Shown here: piece by piece, positions 38,896-48,303 of the stretch
How positions within the stretch are numbered: the stretch's first letter is position 1
Layout: each line of letters starts with the position of its first letter
Source of the DNA: Helicobacter trogontum
GTDB taxonomy: Bacteria; Campylobacterota; Campylobacteria; Campylobacterales; Helicobacteraceae
DNA length: 64,000 nt
Direction of reading: 5' to 3'
Assembly: GCF_000765905.2 (NCBI RefSeq)
Contig: NZ_JRPL02000001.1
Coordinates: 1 to 64,000 of the forward strand
Notes under the pieces: model-generated
What the model saw: only the letters and a program-made list of their open reading frames with translations
The model's database searches: none
Told to the model about the DNA's origin: nothing
Program-made: the position numbers and the translations under genes

Positions 38896-39488
38896 TACTT
38901 GCCGCCTTTTTTATCTAAAATAGTGATTTTTCCGTAAGCACCATTGTATCCTGCTACAGAACCTTTCAACACGAGAATACCGCTTTGTGCATCAAAAGAA
39001 ATGATTTCACTACGTACACTCACAAGCTCATCACCATAATGTCCTGCCATTTTCTTACCAGGTTGTACACGACCTGGCCATTCCCTATTACCAATTGAAC
39101 CAAGCCTTCTATGAAACCTGCTACCATGTGCAGCCGGACCACCTTGAAAATTCCAACGCTTCATAGCACCACTGAAACCACGACCCTTCGTCTTAAAACT
39201 CACTTTTACAATACCGCCATCACCAAGATTAGATGTATCTAAATCACCAATTTCGGTATTCGCAACTTTTAATGTAGCAAAGCGATTAAACTCTTTACTT
39301 AGATTATACTTTTTTTGATTACCCTCGATACTCTTGTTATATGTTTTTCCTTTTGAGTAAGCAACTAAAGCTCTACCGTTCTCTTCTAATTTACACACTT
39401 TAGCATTTAACACTTTTAGTAGCGTTACAGCTTGACTAGGTGTAGCAATAATACGGCTCATGCCTACTTTTTGCACTATAAATTCCAT
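38895..39488 (-). CDS. rplC: 50S ribosomal protein L3
   Basis: A 197-residue protein near the peptidyl transferase centre. [36 protein letters not shown] is the diagnostic loop. The start overlaps nothing; rpsJ ends 29 bases upstream. Confidence 0.97.
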   Translation of the reverse strand: MEFIVQKVGMSRIIATPSQAVTLLKVLNAKVCKLEENGRALVAYSKGKTYNKSIEGNQKKYNLSKEFNRFATLKVANTEIGDLDTSNLGDGGIVKVSFKTKGRGFSGAMKRWNFQGGPAAHGSRFHRRLGSIGNREWPGRVQPGKKMAGHYGDELVSVRSEIISFDAQSGILVLKGSVAGYNGAYGKITILDKKGGK

Positions 39489-39516
39489 GTTATTCCTTAT
39501 TGATAGATATTAAAAC

Positions 39517-39828
39517 TTATTTGTCCATTGACATTACTTCAACATCAACCTCTGGGGCTAAGTCAAGTTTCATGAGGCTATCAACAGTCTCTCCCGTCGC
39601 AGACATAATATCAATAATCCTACTATGTATACGTATCTCAAATTGTTCTCTAGAATCCTTGTTAATATGTGGAGACCGTAAAACCGTATATCGTCTTTTT
39701 CTAGTTGGCAATGGTACAGGTCCAATAATTTCAGAGCCTGTTCTCTTCACCGCACCGACAATAGCTGCTATCGAGCGATCAAGCACCCTGTGATCATAAG
39801 CTTTTAATTTGAGCCTAATCTTTTGCAT
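39517..39828 (-). CDS. rpsJ: 30S ribosomal protein S10
   Basis: A 103-residue protein that also binds NusB/Nus[19 protein letters not shown] and [31 protein letters not shown] are diagnostic. It is the first gene of the ribosomal block. Confidence 0.98.
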   Translation of the reverse strand: MQKIRLKLKAYDHRVLDRSIAAIVGAVKRTGSEIIGPVPLPTRKRRYTVLRSPHINKDSREQFEIRIHSRIIDIMSATGETVDSLMKLDLAPEVDVEVMSMDK

Positions 39829-39907
39829 ATTTTTCCTTTATAATATAGTTGAAGACTGGCACTGCCGATAGATAACCTTATACATTGCATTGCCATGCCC
39901 AATTGCT

Positions 39908-39913
39908 ATCATA
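39908..39913 (-). promoter_or_regulatory. -10 box upstream of rpsJ
   Basis: TATGAT on the minus strand, about 80 bases before the rpsJ start. The leader includes a GGCAGTGCC palindrome. No E. coli-like L4 leader was recognised. Confidence 0.35.
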
Positions 39914-40248
39914 AAGTAAAATATCGCAGTGTTGTAAAAACAAAAACAAAATTCTAATAAAAAAAGGCTGTCAAGTCAATATGAAGGGTACAAAAAACTC
40001 TATTTTTACTTTTTTTATTCCTTATAAAAAGGAAATCATATTGAAAAATAGGCCTCACTTGAATTTACATAGAATCCATTTGTCTCAAAATATACAACAG
40101 CTAGAACTATTGATCTCATCTTGCATTGTTTCATTATTGATTCAATACCTCTAAGTATTAATTGAAAAATATAAACAAACATTTAAACACGAGAAATAAA
40201 AGGTGTTTTTTACATTATCAATATAGTTCTTAACAAGGTTAGACTGTA

Positions 40249-40545
40249 TTATAGATTAGCAATTACACCATGCAACACACACCTCCCATATGCTATTCTG
40301 AGATTCAATACTCCAAACAAGATTCTTGTTTCTGCATGAAGAAGGCTGTGTCCGCATACAATCACAACAGTAATTGGAAGCATAAATCCATCACCAACTC
40401 TATATACATTAAAGATATCAACACAACTCCATAAGCATCTTGCTTGCCCCCTCTCTTTTTAAAAAACTCAGAACATCCATGATGCGACTTTAAAACACGC
40501 AATGAATCAACCTCTAGCAACAATCCTTGCAAGATTCCAACTACG
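40249..40545 (-). pseudogene. Coding-like remnant, frameshifted
   Basis: Two overlapping minus-strand frames look like pieces of one gene: one covers about 40370-40545 (GILQGLLLEVDSLRVL ..., then FFKKRGGKQDAYGVV), the other 40252-40458 (CVDIFNVYRVGDGFMLP ..., then LFGVLNLRIAYGR). Neither has a start with a ribosome site. Joining them needs a frameshift around 40420-40450. Family is unknown. This could also be chance openness. Confidence 0.3.
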
Positions 40546-40607
40546 AACTATTGCCTTATTTACAAAAAAGGGATAGAATGTTGTAGTTTTTCGGTTAGGT
40601 GTATTTT

Positions 40608-40623
40608 TGGAATTGGATTTGCT
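40608..40623 (+). promoter_or_regulatory. Sigma-54 promoter of flgB
   Basis: TGGAATTGGATTTGCT: GG at 40609-40610 and GC at 40621-40622 have exact sigma-54 spacing, with TTTGC at -12. The predicted transcript start is near 40633, about 37 bases before the chosen flgB ATG. In H. pylori flgBC belongs to the RpoN regulon. Confidence 0.85.
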
Positions 40624-40670
40624 TAGCACATCTTAATTCTGAATTTTACATGGATATTAGGGAGAATACT

Positions 40671-41129
40671 ATGGAAAGTCTATCGAAAGCATTAGGGACT
40701 TCTTTTGAAACATCGAAGGCATATGGTCTAGTGTATAGTGCACTTGATTATCGCTCTTTGAGACAAGACCTTATTGCAAGCAACATGGCAAATGTGGATA
40801 CGCCCTTCTATCGTCCTAGAGATGTTCATTTTGAGGATATGCTTGCCGAAAAAGCGAGTCAGATTTTTGACAATAAGTCTCGAACTGAAACCTTAAAACT
40901 AACCCGAGCTTTGCCTCAGCACTTGCCTGGTGGATTTACAGATCCTCTGACTGGTTCGTTGTTTTTTCGGGATGGACACCTCGCAAGGAATGATGGAAAC
41001 AGCGTAGATTTAGACGTAGAAACAAGCGAAATGGGTAAAAACTCTGTTATGTATCAAGCACTTACTTCGGCATTGAAAAAACATAAAGGAATTTTTGCGT
41101 ATGCCTTGGAATCTAGTAAGAATTTGTAA
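40671..41129 (+). CDS. flgB: Flagellar basal-body rod protein FlgB
   Basis: A 152-residue proximal rod protein exported by the flagellar type III system. YRSLRQDLIASNMANVDTPFYRPRDVHFED is the rod family signature. A longer frame begins at 40599 but it would include the sigma-54 promoter. ATG at 40671 has AGGGAG seven bases upstream, so I chose it. It is first in flgB-flgC-fliE-ftsI, an order I know from H. pylori. Confidence 0.95.
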   Translation: MESLSKALGTSFETSKAYGLVYSALDYRSLRQDLIASNMANVDTPFYRPRDVHFEDMLAEKASQIFDNKSRTETLKLTRALPQHLPGGFTDPLTGSLFFRDGHLARNDGNSVDLDVETSEMGKNSVMYQALTSALKKHKGIFAYALESSKNL

Positions 41130-41174
41130 TGTATAAATACGTAATATATTTAGGTTAGCAATAAAGGATTGGTT

Positions 41175-41666
41175 ATGTTTATGAGTACTTTTGACATTAG
41201 TGGTTATGGGTTATCAGCACAGAGAGTGCGTGTAAATGTTATTTCTGCAAATATTGCAAATGCAAACACTACACGAACCGATGAAGGTGGACCATATAGG
41301 CGACAAGAAGTTGTGTTTCGTGCTTTTGACTTTAATAAGCAACTCAATAAGAGACTAGCAAAGGACAACAACCTTATGGAATATAAAGATCCACTCGAAG
41401 AAGGTGAGTATGGAAAAAAGCCAGTACCACCAATTACGAGTGTATATATCGACAAAATCGTAAGAGATGACAATAAGCCGTTGATGAAATATGATCCAAC
41501 GCACCCTGATGCAAACGCACAAGGTTATGTTGCATACCCTAATGTTAATCCAGTTGTCGAAATGGCCGATTTAGTGGAAGCTACTAGAGCATATCAAGCA
41601 AATGTAGCAGCGTTTCAAAGTGCAAAAAACATGGCAAGCAATGCTATCACTATGTTTCAAGCATAA
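41175..41666 (+). CDS. flgC: Flagellar basal-body rod protein FlgC
   Basis: A 163-residue rod protein. SGYGLSAQRVRVNVISANIANANTTRTDEGGPYRRQEV and the C-terminal DLVEATRAYQANVAAFQSAKNM are diagnostic. A TTG at 41169 is possible, but ATG at 41175 has AAGGA seven bases upstream. It is 45 bases after flgB and followed by fliE. Confidence 0.96.
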   Translation: MFMSTFDISGYGLSAQRVRVNVISANIANANTTRTDEGGPYRRQEVVFRAFDFNKQLNKRLAKDNNLMEYKDPLEEGEYGKKPVPPITSVYIDKIVRDDNKPLMKYDPTHPDANAQGYVAYPNVNPVVEMADLVEATRAYQANVAAFQSAKNMASNAITMFQA

Positions 41667-41688
41667 TTTTTGGTATTAAGGAGAAATA

Positions 41689-41991
41689 ATGGCACAAGTT
41701 ACACATATTGCAGCACCTGGTATTGCTGATATTTCTCTAACAGATGTAAGCAATGAAGTTAGAGGAAAGCAGGGCGATTTTTCATCATTGTTAAAGCAGT
41801 CTCTTGATGAACTCAACGCTTCACAAGAAGTATCAGATAGGGCATTAGCAGATATGGCAAGTGGGCAGGTTAAGGATTTGCATCAAGCAGCTATCACTAT
41901 CGGTAAGGCAGAGACTAGCATGAAACTTATGCTTGAGGTGAGAAACAAAGCAATCAGTGCGTATAAAGAAATTTTACGCACACAAATTTAA
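41689..41991 (+). CDS. fliE: Flagellar hook-basal body complex protein FliE
   Basis: A 100-residue protein that joins the MS ring to the rod. FSSLLKQSLDELNASQEVSDRALADMASGQVKDLHQAAITIGKAETSMKLMLEVRNKAISAYKEILRTQI is typical in composition and length. AAGGAG lies before ATG. Confidence 0.95.
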   Translation: MAQVTHIAAPGIADISLTDVSNEVRGKQGDFSSLLKQSLDELNASQEVSDRALADMASGQVKDLHQAAITIGKAETSMKLMLEVRNKAISAYKEILRTQI

Positions 41992-42027
41992 TTATTTATA
42001 TAGACATCAGTGGTTTGCTGCTTTTAG

Positions 42028-44589
42028 ATGCGTGAGAAAATTGTAGCTTCCAAAAGCAATGAAGATTCATCTCGTAATTTAGCATACACACACTCCTTAA
42101 ATAAGGATAAAATGGACACTCCCAATGAGGCTCTCGCGACAACACAAAGGCTACAGGGTAGCGGTGCAAATATACATCTTCTCACTGGCGATAATCTAAA
42201 TACCAATCTGCTTTTGGACAATGATGAAGTGCATACCTCAGCAGACTCTGTTCGTATTAAAACACCACGAGACACCCAAAATTATCTCCACAATAACCAA
42301 ATAAAAGGGGATAACAAGCAAGATAGTATCGATTCAATTATGCTTGATGGGATTGCAGAAAACAGATTTCGTTTATATGATACACCGGGAGAAAACTCAT
42401 TTAAAATCACATCTCTTTCAAAGACTGAACGCAAGAATCGTCAAATTGAACAAAACAAGATTATAGCACCAAAAGCCCAAGAGATAGAACGTGAAAATGA
42501 AGATGAAGAAGTAAGCGAGGAGGCAAAAACACAAAAAGCATGGAGACTTTTTTTAGTGCTTATAGTCTTTGGTCTTTGTTTTCTTGTGTTTATACTTGCA
42601 GTATATGCAAAAATTCTTGCAAAACCACCAAATATGGACCCCTACAACAAAGCATCAAGAGATTATCCTTGGTCTACAAAAGCAGATGTAGATATTGCGA
42701 TGCGTGGGCAAATCTCAAGTCTAGACAACTATGTCCTTGCGACAAACAAAAAATTGTATAGAGTGAATATATATGTTCCTTCCATCTACGAAGAAAAAAG
42801 AGAATTATTATTTCAACTCCTACATCTCTATGCTGACTTTGATATAAAAGCCTTGCAACGTTCGATAGAAAAAGGCGGCAATACATTAATTGCCACAAAC
42901 GTAAATGCTATTGACGCGGCAAATCTACGTATTTTAAATCAAAAACTTGCACGTTTAGGTGTGTACAAAAAATGCACCTTTACATATATTAATAAAACAA
43001 GTTTGCAAGATTCAGAAATTAAAACTTTGTATGCACGTGCTCAAATTACACACGAAAAAGGTAGCCAAACACCGCTTGATGTGGAAGTCCTACGCACCAT
43101 GCAATCATTTGAGAATGGTGAGATAACAAAAAACAAAGCACTTGAAAAGTTGAACATACTATTAGTGGATTATAAAAATAAAGATATAGATTTATCAAGG
43201 GAATGCTATACGCCAATTTTTACATACAATTCTGATGTGAAAAATAATGCGAGTACAAGAATTGATAGAGGGCTTGATATTGCTGTTGAGCAAATAGAGA
43301 GAACATATCCATTTTCAAATCTTATGCAACCATTATTAGGTTTTACGAACTATGGCAAAAAAACATTAAATGAAAGAACATATGATGATAAAATGAAGCT
43401 TATAGCACAATCAGGTGTTGAAAAATATCGTGATGGAATCTTGTCTCCAAAACGTGATGGTAAAATTGTAGGTATGGCAGACAAAGGTGGAAATATCATA
43501 TTAAACCATCATGCAAAGGCATATGAAAGAACAGATGGATTTCAAGTGCAACTTACCATACCACTGACCCTACAATCAAGAATACAAGATATACTCAATG
43601 AGGCACACAAAAAATATAAAGCCGAACAAATTGTAGCAGGCATTATGGATCCAACCACAGGAGAGATTTTGGCTCTTGCCTCATCATCATCATTTAATCC
43701 AAATATAGGCAAAAGGGACAAGGATATAGCAAATAAAATGCGTGTAGCAGCTGCTGAACGCTCGTTTGAACCAGGAAGCACTATTAAACCACTTGTATTT
43801 GCATATCTTGCAAACAAAAAATGGATTAATTTTCAAGAAACATTTGATCTGCATGATGGGATCTATCAATTACGCACTTACACCATACGAGATACCACAC
43901 CATTAAAGAGTGCAACAGCTGAACAGATTCTCATTAAATCAAGCAATATTGGCATGACAAAACTTACACGCAATTTAAGCGGAAAGCAAATGCAAGATCT
44001 ATTTAAAACCTTTGGCGTTGGAGAAAGTACAGGTATCGATATAGCCAACGAAGCCACAGGTCTGCTACCCAAACCAAACATCCTTAATAGAGAGGTAGAA
44101 AAAGGGACTGCAAGCTATGGGTATGGGCTACGTATGACTTTTATACAATTGCTACGCAGCTATGCACCTTTTAATAATGGCGGTTTTCTTGTAACTCCGC
44201 ATGTAACAAAGCATTTCATAGCCCCAGATTCAAAGATTTTCTATCCAACAATAGAAACACCTAAGCAAATTATTAGTCGTGAAAATGCTGCATATATGCA
44301 AAAAATTCTGCATCGTGTGGTCAAAGAAGGCACAGGTAAAAGGGCTGATGTTGCAGGGCTTATTATAGGGGGCAAAACTGGAACAGCACGAGAGAAAAAA
44401 GATGGGGAAACAATTTATAATGGCTCATTTTTTGGATACGCAAGCGATGGTAATAAAACATATACTATTGGTGTAGTCACCTATGGTTCACAGGCAAATG
44501 AAGATTATTATGCAGGACAAACTGCTGCACCAGTATTTGCAAAAATCGCTGATTTATTGGCACAAGAAGGCTATCTAAGGCGTAAATAG
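42028..44589 (+). CDS. ftsI: Penicillin-binding protein (FtsI/PBP2 type) with long cytoplasmic N-terminus
   Basis: A class B transpeptidase for septal peptidoglycan. The transpeptidase motifs are S584-T-I-K587 (SxxK), S638-S-N640 (SxN) and K783-T-G785 (KTG). One membrane helix lies at about residues 171-196. The first 170 residues form an unusually long, charged cytoplasmic tail (rich in Glu, Lys, Asn). At 853 residues the protein is much longer than the usual 580-650. No clear ribosome site precedes the first ATG; an internal ATG at 42112 has AAGGA and could be the true start, but most of the tail would remain. It follows fliE, an order shared with H. pylori. Confidence 0.93.
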   Translation: MREKIVASKSNEDSSRNLAYTHSLNKDKMDTPNEALATTQRLQGSGANIHLLTGDNLNTNLLLDNDEVHTSADSVRIKTPRDTQNYLHNNQIKGDNKQDSIDSIMLDGIAENRFRLYDTPGENSFKITSLSKTERKNRQIEQNKIIAPKAQEIERENEDEEVSEEAKTQKAWRLFLVLIVFGLCFLVFILAVYAKILAKPPNMDPYNKASRDYPWSTKADVDIAMRGQISSLDNYVLATNKKLYRVNIYVPSIYEEKRELLFQLLHLYADFDIKALQRSIEKGGNTLIATNVNAIDAANLRILNQKLARLGVYKKCTFTYINKTSLQDSEIKTLYARAQITHEKGSQTPLDVEVLRTMQSFENGEITKNKALEKLNILLVDYKNKDIDLSRECYTPIFTYNSDVKNNASTRIDRGLDIAVEQIERTYPFSNLMQPLLGFTNYGKKTLNERTYDDKMKLIAQSGVEKYRDGILSPKRDGKIVGMADKGGNIILNHHAKAYERTDGFQVQLTIPLTLQSRIQDILNEAHKKYKAEQIVAGIMDPTTGEILALASSSSFNPNIGKRDKDIANKMRVAAAERSFEPGSTIKPLVFAYLANKKWINFQETFDLHDGIYQLRTYTIRDTTPLKSATAEQILIKSSNIGMTKLTRNLSGKQMQDLFKTFGVGESTGIDIANEATGLLPKPNILNREVEKGTASYGYGLRMTFIQLLRSYAPFNNGGFLVTPHVTKHFIAPDSKIFYPTIETPKQIISRENAAYMQKILHRVVKEGTGKRADVAGLIIGGKTGTAREKKDGETIYNGSFFGYASDGNKTYTIGVVTYGSQANEDYYAGQTAAPVFAKIADLLAQEGYLRRK

Positions 44590-44941
44590 GACATAAGTTG
44601 GTTATTCCCAAAATTAGCATTTCAACTCAATCCTAGTGATAACAGCCATCATACATCATTGTTATATGCTAACTCTTGCAATAACTACTGCTCTATATGA
44701 ATTTTTTAAAGTATCAGTATAATAGTCGTATTGTCACTCGTTATCACCAGGGTGGATAACCCTTTGACTATCTTATTTGAAACAATTCGGAGATATAAAT
44801 AATGTAGGTTGGACATCATTCGTATTGTATCTTAACTTGCATTGGGGACATCCTTTAACAACAAAAGGATATTAATTGATAGCAATCTACATCCTAGTGT
44901 TTGTCAAAATAATTAGAATGCAATCTCCTTGCAACATTAAA
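44590..44941. other. Spacer after ftsI with a promoter-hairpin pair
   Basis: 352 bases between ftsI and the convergent glycosyltransferase gene. TATAAT at 44718-44723 is followed by a hairpin at 44740-44760 (GTTATC ... GATAAC with inner ACC/GGT pairs) and CCTTT. It might encode a small RNA; nothing else is seen. Confidence 0.4.
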
Positions 44942-45976
44942 TTAAACAATCTTATTATATTGTGTCAAGTGAATTATATCCTCTAGCTTTTCTACAATCT
45001 TTTTAATCGCTACGGCATCATCAGTCTCATTCATCTTTTGCATGACTTTATGTAGAATCACAAAATAGTTAGGATTCATATTATCACCAGACCATAGATG
45101 GCTATCTCTCTTGCTACACAACAAAATTAAGGGCACATTAAGATTGTTTGCAAGATGACTAATTGCAGTGCTAGGACTAATAAGAGCTATACTCTCTTCT
45201 AACAATGCCACGAGATTTATAATATCGTCATTATTATAAAATATAGATACATTATCCAATACTTGGAGGTTTGATAATTCCATATTACCTTTATTGTTGC
45301 CCTCATATGTTGGTATAACAAAATGTAGGTTTGGATACATTTCTGATAGTTTGTGCAATAGTATTTTATAGCCGTGCAAAGTGAGATTACAAAACGTGCT
45401 ACGCACAAATGGATTAACTATAACAATTTTTTGCTGTATGTTATTAGCTTTTACAAACGATTGTATTCTCGCCTTATTACTATCGTTGCTTTTGAATCTA
45501 ATCGGAGAGTAATCAATCGTGTCTATCTTATCATCGTAGTGTTTAGGATCTATCTTTCTAACAAGCTTTAACATGCGTTTATATTGTGGCATATGATTTA
45601 GTTTGGAAACAAAGATGCTCTCAAAACGATCATTAAGGCTATTTGTGAAAGTCATAAAAGTAATTATACGTTTGCATGTCGTTTGTGCTAAAAGTTTGCA
45701 TTTGGATCTATTTGGTTGTGTAAGGATAAATACATCGAAGTTATTTAGATTAATATTGTTGATGAGCATTTCATTGCTCATAGATTCCACATCTACTATG
45801 GAATCTATGAAGGTAAATTGCCTATATAGGTCTATCCCTTTTCCTCCAACGGAATTAGTATAAACTACTATATTGGCATCTTTATATAAATATCGCAGGG
45901 CATAGATAGCATGCAGCACCACTATGTTATCACCAATTAAACCTGCTCGGTAGAATCCTATGTTCATGACTACCAT
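44942..45976 (-). CDS. Glycosyltransferase family 9 (heptosyltransferase-like) protein
   Basis: A 344-residue protein with the GT-B fold pattern of ADP-heptose:LPS heptosyltransferases. The N-terminus NIGFYRAGLIGDNIV is the family start, KIVIVNPF near the domain linker and LVALLEESIALISPSTAISHLANNLNVPLILLCSK near the C-terminus match the nucleotide-sugar site. The acceptor is unknown; surface polysaccharide or flagellin modification is possible. It starts 20 bases after flhG ends and is probably co-transcribed. The start could also be the ATG at 45967. It is more AT-rich in codon use than its neighbours. Confidence 0.8.
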   Translation of the reverse strand: MVVMNIGFYRAGLIGDNIVVLHAIYALRYLYKDANIVVYTNSVGGKGIDLYRQFTFIDSIVDVESMSNEMLINNINLNNFDVFILTQPNRSKCKLLAQTTCKRIITFMTFTNSLNDRFESIFVSKLNHMPQYKRMLKLVRKIDPKHYDDKIDTIDYSPIRFKSNDSNKARIQSFVKANNIQQKIVIVNPFVRSTFCNLTLHGYKILLHKLSEMYPNLHFVIPTYEGNNKGNMELSNLQVLDNVSIFYNNDDIINLVALLEESIALISPSTAISHLANNLNVPLILLCSKRDSHLWSGDNMNPNYFVILHKVMQKMNETDDAVAIKKIVEKLEDIIHLTQYNKIV

Positions 45977-45996
45977 TCTTTAGGCAACATGTAGAC

Positions 45997-46863
45997 TTAT
46001 AGATACCCAAGCATACGCTTGAAAAAACTCTTAAATCCCTTAGATTCTAAAAGCATATTATGCTCTATGTCTGTAATCTCATGTGCTAGAAGCGCAGCTA
46101 TATCTCCAATCCCTACAGACACACTGTTAAATGGCTCTATCTTTGTAATCAATGCGCGATTCCGTGTAGCTTTATTTACCGCAGAGTTTAACTCAAGTCC
46201 GCCTAAAAACTTGAGTGTGAGGTGTGGTATATGTTTTTTTGTAATACTCTCCATACGATCAAAAACCGCAAGAGCCTCTTTTTGACTTTTGCACATATTA
46301 ATAACCATAAAAATTTGTTTCTTTGTGTGTGCATTAAGCTTAATAGTGGCATATGCATCTGTAATTGCTGATGGATCTGGCATAGTAACTACAATGATGT
46401 GCTCACATGCTTGCAATGTAGATTGGTTAAGCGGACCAATACCAGCTCCAGTATCAATTAATAAAAAGTCCAATGTATCAAGGATATTGCTCTCTTGTAT
46501 AAAATTCTCCACAATATTAAGATTATTGCCAGCATATTTTAGAATCTCTTCACCACTGTCGCCAGGTATGAGGTATAAATTTGGCTCTATCTCATACACA
46601 ACCTCATCGATACTTACCTCACCTTTCATCGCATGGAGGATATTTTTATCCGTTTTGATACCAAAAATAAGATCAAGGTTTGCTAACCCAATGTCTGCAT
46701 CAAATACTCCAACCTTAAACCCTAGCTTATTGAGCTTATATGCAAGATTTGCACTAAGGGTAGATTTACCAACCCCACCTTTACCTGAGGTAATAGCAAT
46801 ATACTTTGTATTGACCTTATTCCTCATCATAGTTTCTAGTTGTTTTGCCTGATTCTCAATCAT
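45997..46863 (-). CDS. flhG: Flagellar number regulator FlhG (MinD-like ATPase)
   Basis: A 288-residue SIMIBI ATPase. The deviant Walker A is SGKGGVGKSTLSANLAY near residue 26, followed by DADIGLANLDLIFG and LIDTGAGIG. The N-terminal NQAKQLETMM resembles the DQAxxLR helix by which FlhG stimulates the GTPase FlhF. It is orphaned from flhF and fliA, with which it is often linked. MinD is the alternative; the N-terminal helix and absence of minE argue for FlhG. The long 600-base spacer upstream carries nothing obvious. Confidence 0.85.
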   Translation of the reverse strand: MIENQAKQLETMMRNKVNTKYIAITSGKGGVGKSTLSANLAYKLNKLGFKVGVFDADIGLANLDLIFGIKTDKNILHAMKGEVSIDEVVYEIEPNLYLIPGDSGEEILKYAGNNLNIVENFIQESNILDTLDFLLIDTGAGIGPLNQSTLQACEHIIVVTMPDPSAITDAYATIKLNAHTKKQIFMVINMCKSQKEALAVFDRMESITKKHIPHLTLKFLGGLELNSAVNKATRNRALITKIEPFNSVSVGIGDIAALLAHEITDIEHNMLLESKGFKSFFKRMLGYL

Positions 46864-47463
46864 TCAACTTCCTTGCTTACTCAAAAAGGGTATATCTATC
46901 AATCTAAACTTCCTGTCATTTGTTCACGCCCTACTTCTTTGTTATCTTGCGAGATTCTGCTAAAAGTGAGATTCTAGCAAAAAATTAATAAATTTATTGT
47001 TAGAAACACATTTTGTCAATAAAAACGAGTTTCATACTACATAAAGAAACCCCAAGACTACAACACCAAAGACCTTTGTACGTTACATGCAATAACTATT
47101 CCACTTAATCATTAAAAAAGCAAGAATTACGATAAGATAAATTCAGATTCACAAAGACACATTTCTAGAATCTTTATACAAACCATAAAATGTTTGCACA
47201 AAATACATATCAAGTAAAAATTTATTTGAATAAAAACATAACAATAAGCCTCACAAAGCCATTGTAACATGCATAAAGAAGCTAAAATTTGATCTTAAAT
47301 CTAACAAGTGTAAATTTGAAATCAAGAGTTTATACCTGCATTTTATCACCACAGCCAAACTCTAAAAAACTTTTATAATCTCATGCTATAATCTCACACT
47401 TAATAATTGGCAATTATAAGAATAATGCGTAGAATATGAAATCTTATGCTTTGAGGGCTGTTT
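46864..47463. other. Gene-free spacer between divergent flhG and fliR
   Basis: 600 AT-rich bases that should hold the promoters of both genes. I found no sigma-54 motif with correct spacing here and no RNA gene. Confidence 0.5.
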
Positions 47464-48240
47464 ATGCTTGATTTTCTCCCCTATATCACAAATGCAAATG
47501 TTATGGCTTTCTTAATGCTGTTATTGCGTTTTGGTGGCATTCTTGCGTTTTTTCCTTTCTTTGATAATCAGATTCTACCTGTAAGCGTGCGTGCTGCACT
47601 TGCCTTTGTACTTGCGGTTGTATTTATGCCAATGGTAACAGACATAATTGCCTATCCCACATTGACAACTTTCATGATTGGCGGCTTATTTGAAATACTT
47701 TTAGGTTTTACCTGCGGTCTTGTGTTGCAAATTATTTTTTCATCAATTGTATTTGCAGGTGATTTAGCAAGTTTTTCTATGGGATTAACAATGGCTAGTG
47801 CGTATGATCCTATGAGTGGGACTACAAAACCCATAGTTTCTCAAGTTGTTGTGTTTTTATCAATCCTTGTAGCATTGCACTTTAATTTTCACTACCTTTT
47901 ACTCGATATTATCGCACGCACACTCAATGATACACCTCTTGGAGGTTTCATGCTAAGCGATAATGTTGTCGCATATTTTACAAAGTCATTTGCCAATATG
48001 ATTCTTATTGGCTTTTCTATGGCATTTCCTATTATTGCTGTATTACTTTTAACTGATATCATTTTTGGTATGATTATGAAGACGCACCCACAATTTAACC
48101 TCCTTGTGATTGGTTTCCCTGTAAAAATTGGGGTAGCTTTAGTGATTCTGGCAATCATTGTGCCAGGCATTATGCAACATTTTAGACACGATTTAAGTGA
48201 AGGCATGAAAGTATTATGGAAGATTCTAAGTCAAGGATAA
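47464..48240 (+). CDS. fliR: Flagellar export apparatus protein FliR
   Basis: A 258-residue inner-membrane protein of the flagellar type III export gate. ANVMAFLMLLLRFGGILAFFPFFDNQILPVSVRAALAFVLAV is the family N-terminus; FKIG-like ending is replaced by NLLVIGFPVKIGVALVIL. About six helices. It has no flagellar neighbours here. Confidence 0.95.
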   Translation: MLDFLPYITNANVMAFLMLLLRFGGILAFFPFFDNQILPVSVRAALAFVLAVVFMPMVTDIIAYPTLTTFMIGGLFEILLGFTCGLVLQIIFSSIVFAGDLASFSMGLTMASAYDPMSGTTKPIVSQVVVFLSILVALHFNFHYLLLDIIARTLNDTPLGGFMLSDNVVAYFTKSFANMILIGFSMAFPIIAVLLLTDIIFGMIMKTHPQFNLLVIGFPVKIGVALVILAIIVPGIMQHFRHDLSEGMKVLWKILSQG

Positions 48241-48303
48241 GATTAAAGGGTTTTACATGAGATTAGGTTCTAAATTTCTAGCTTCTAAAAATGAGAGGAT
48301 AAC

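Noticed and set aside
40599-40670. Longer start for flgB (MYFWNWICL...)
   Set aside because: It would overlap the sigma-54 promoter and lacks a ribosome site. The internal ATG has AGGGAG.
47400-47463. Sigma-54 promoter before fliR
   Set aside because: TTGGCAATT begins like a -24 element, but no GC lies at the correct distance.
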